From NCBI RefSeq assembly GCF_900108035.1, contig NZ_FNVS01000019.1:1-64000 (forward strand): a stretch of 64,000 nt of DNA. Reading direction: 5' to 3'. Origin of the DNA: Parabacteroides chinchillae. GTDB taxonomy: Bacteria; Bacteroidota; Bacteroidia; Bacteroidales; Tannerellaceae. The stretch's first letter is position 1. Each line of letters starts with the position of its first letter. The translations under genes were made by a program, and so were the position numbers. Of this stretch, positions 63,185 through 64,000 are shown piece by piece. A model generated the notes under the pieces. The model saw nothing but the letters and a program-made list of their open reading frames with translations, ran no database searches and was not told the DNA's origin.

Positions 63185-63808
63185 ATGAGAAAAGTTGGAT
63201 TATTAATTATTGCAATGTTTGTTATGTTTGTGCCATGTACAATGTATGGTCAGTCAATCAAAGATATATTAAATTCTTCAGCTGTTAAGGGAGCCGTTAC
63301 TGCTGTTACCGGAGGCAAGAAATTAACAATTGAGAATTTGCAAGGAAAATGGATTTACGAGAATCCTGCGGTTCAATTGACAGGTGATAATGCTTTGAAG
63401 AATGTTGCAGGTAGTTTTGCTACTAATGAAGTTGAGAAGAAAATGAAGGAATATTGTGCAAAGATTGGTATAGTTGAAGGTGTTTTTAATTATACTTTTA
63501 ATTCTGATTCAACATTTATTAATGCACTGAGAAAGGGTACACTTAATGGAAAATATTCTTTTAATGAAGATGGAAAAACAGTTTCATTTCATTATTCGCT
63601 AGGTAAAAAAAATAAGCTTTCGGTTACTACACTTACTGCACATGTGGTTCTTTCGGGTGACGAACTTACCTTATTATTTAATGCAGATAAACTTTTGAAG
63701 TTCCTTTCAACTGTTTCTGCAATATCAGGGAATACGACATTGCAGACTATTAACAAACTTGCAGAGCAATATGATGGAATGTTATTGGGATTTGATTTGA
63801 AGAAGTAG
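63185..63808 (+). CDS. DUF4923-family exported lipocalin-like protein
   Basis: A 207-residue protein with a signal peptide (MRKVGLLIIAMFVMFVPCTMYGQ). The mature part has SIKDILNSSAVKGAVTAVTGGKKLTIENLQGKWIYENPAVQLTGDNALKNVAG, the DUF4923 start, and lipocalin-like strands (GVFNYTFNSDSTF, GKYSFNEDGKTVSFHYS). Function is unknown. ATG 63185 is preferred to the GTG directly before it. Confidence 0.8.
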   Translation: MRKVGLLIIAMFVMFVPCTMYGQSIKDILNSSAVKGAVTAVTGGKKLTIENLQGKWIYENPAVQLTGDNALKNVAGSFATNEVEKKMKEYCAKIGIVEGVFNYTFNSDSTFINALRKGTLNGKYSFNEDGKTVSFHYSLGKKNKLSVTTLTAHVVLSGDELTLLFNADKLLKFLSTVSAISGNTTLQTINKLAEQYDGMLLGFDLKK

Positions 63809-63870
63809 AAAAGAATAACGATAGTAGAAAAACAAAAAAATAATAGACTGTGAATTATAGAAGGTAAATA

Positions 63871-63898
63871 GTAAAGCCGGGAATTTTCCCGGCTTTAC
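63871..63898. terminator. convergent terminator
   Basis: GTAAAGCCGGGA and TCCCGGCTTTAC form a perfect 12-bp stem with a 4-nt loop. It lies between convergent genes and may serve both, though its T tracts are short. Confidence 0.7.
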
Positions 63899-64000
63899 TA
63901 TTTATATTGCGATACAATTTTTAATAACTCATCTCCGTATACTTCAATGATTTTTTTTCCTATACCCGGAATTGATAATAATTCTTTGTTACTTGATGGC
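63898..64000 (-). CDS. HRDC-domain protein, C-terminal end (partial)
   Basis: At the window edge the minus strand encodes 33 codons ending in TAG: SSNKELLSIPGIGKKIIEVYGDELLKIVSQYK. The LSIPGIGKKIIEVYGDELLKIV string is the conserved end of an HRDC domain as found in RecQ-like and other helicases. The rest of the gene lies outside the window, so the protein type cannot be settled. Confidence 0.75.
   Translation of the reverse strand, partial: PSSNKELLSIPGIGKKIIEVYGDELLKIVSQYK

Overview
The window is a chromosomal segment of a Bacteroidales bacterium. The evidence is the TAnnTTTG-type promoters (often with TTG/TTTG 18-20 nt upstream), a SusC/SusD locus with its own ECF sigma/FecR pair, NVEALA, fimbrillin, DUF4296, DUF5063 and DUF4923 families, HU-HIG DNA-binding protein, and a tmRNA tag ending GENNYALAA. 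A Parabacteroides-like (Tannerellaceae) host is my inference, not proved here.

Region by region: 1-1590 holds the 3' end of a 5S rRNA, an exported esterase-like hydrolase and the tmRNA gene ssrA. 1600-4100 is a relic island at the ssrA 3' end: a truncated tyrosine integrase, two other gene scraps, and an intact AT-rich pair (NVEALA peptide plus six-bladed beta-propeller lipoprotein). 4325-9480 (mostly minus) carries an M23 peptidase, a hexuronate module (mannonate dehydratase plus SDR fructuronate reductase), a DUF975-like membrane protein and malate dehydrogenase. 9640-11771 is a scar: a frameshifted, 5'-truncated fimbrillin joined head-to-head to a 5'-truncated AraC gene. 11777-14091 (minus) has an RlmI-like rRNA methyltransferase, a DEDDy exonuclease and a DUF5063 protein. 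14160-21560 (plus) has four 22-bp-spaced dyads before an HU-HIG gene, then ftsK, a LolA-like gene, trxB, a glycerophosphodiesterase and a family-10-like glycosidase.

21600-24830 is a metal module (Cys/His-rich protein, TonB receptor, HMA protein). 24925-28490 is an ECF sigma factor with an anti-sigma protein that appears to span both membranes (Dma type) and two tandem NigD-like lipoproteins. 28555-44460 is largely housekeeping: YIP1, smpB, a gate protein overlapping metH, DUF3810, ileS, DksA-like, lspA, DUF4296, TrmH, a TamA/TamL-like outer-membrane protein and tRNA-Arg(TCT).

45074-57710 is a complete SusC/D locus that encodes redox and enolase-superfamily enzymes (FAD oxidoreductase, DUF4886/SGNH-like, Gfo/Idh/MocA, mandelate-racemase-like) but no recognisable glycosidase or lyase. 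It is followed by mobile-element debris (a DNA methylase fragment), a divergent YkuD-like protein and an internally deleted TolC-family fragment. 60170-64000 returns to core genes: a sugar-kinase-like phosphotransferase, L31 type B, class II fructose-bisphosphate aldolase, DUF4923, and the C-terminus of an HRDC-domain protein.

All calls come from reading the sequence and the supplied translations; no database search was run.
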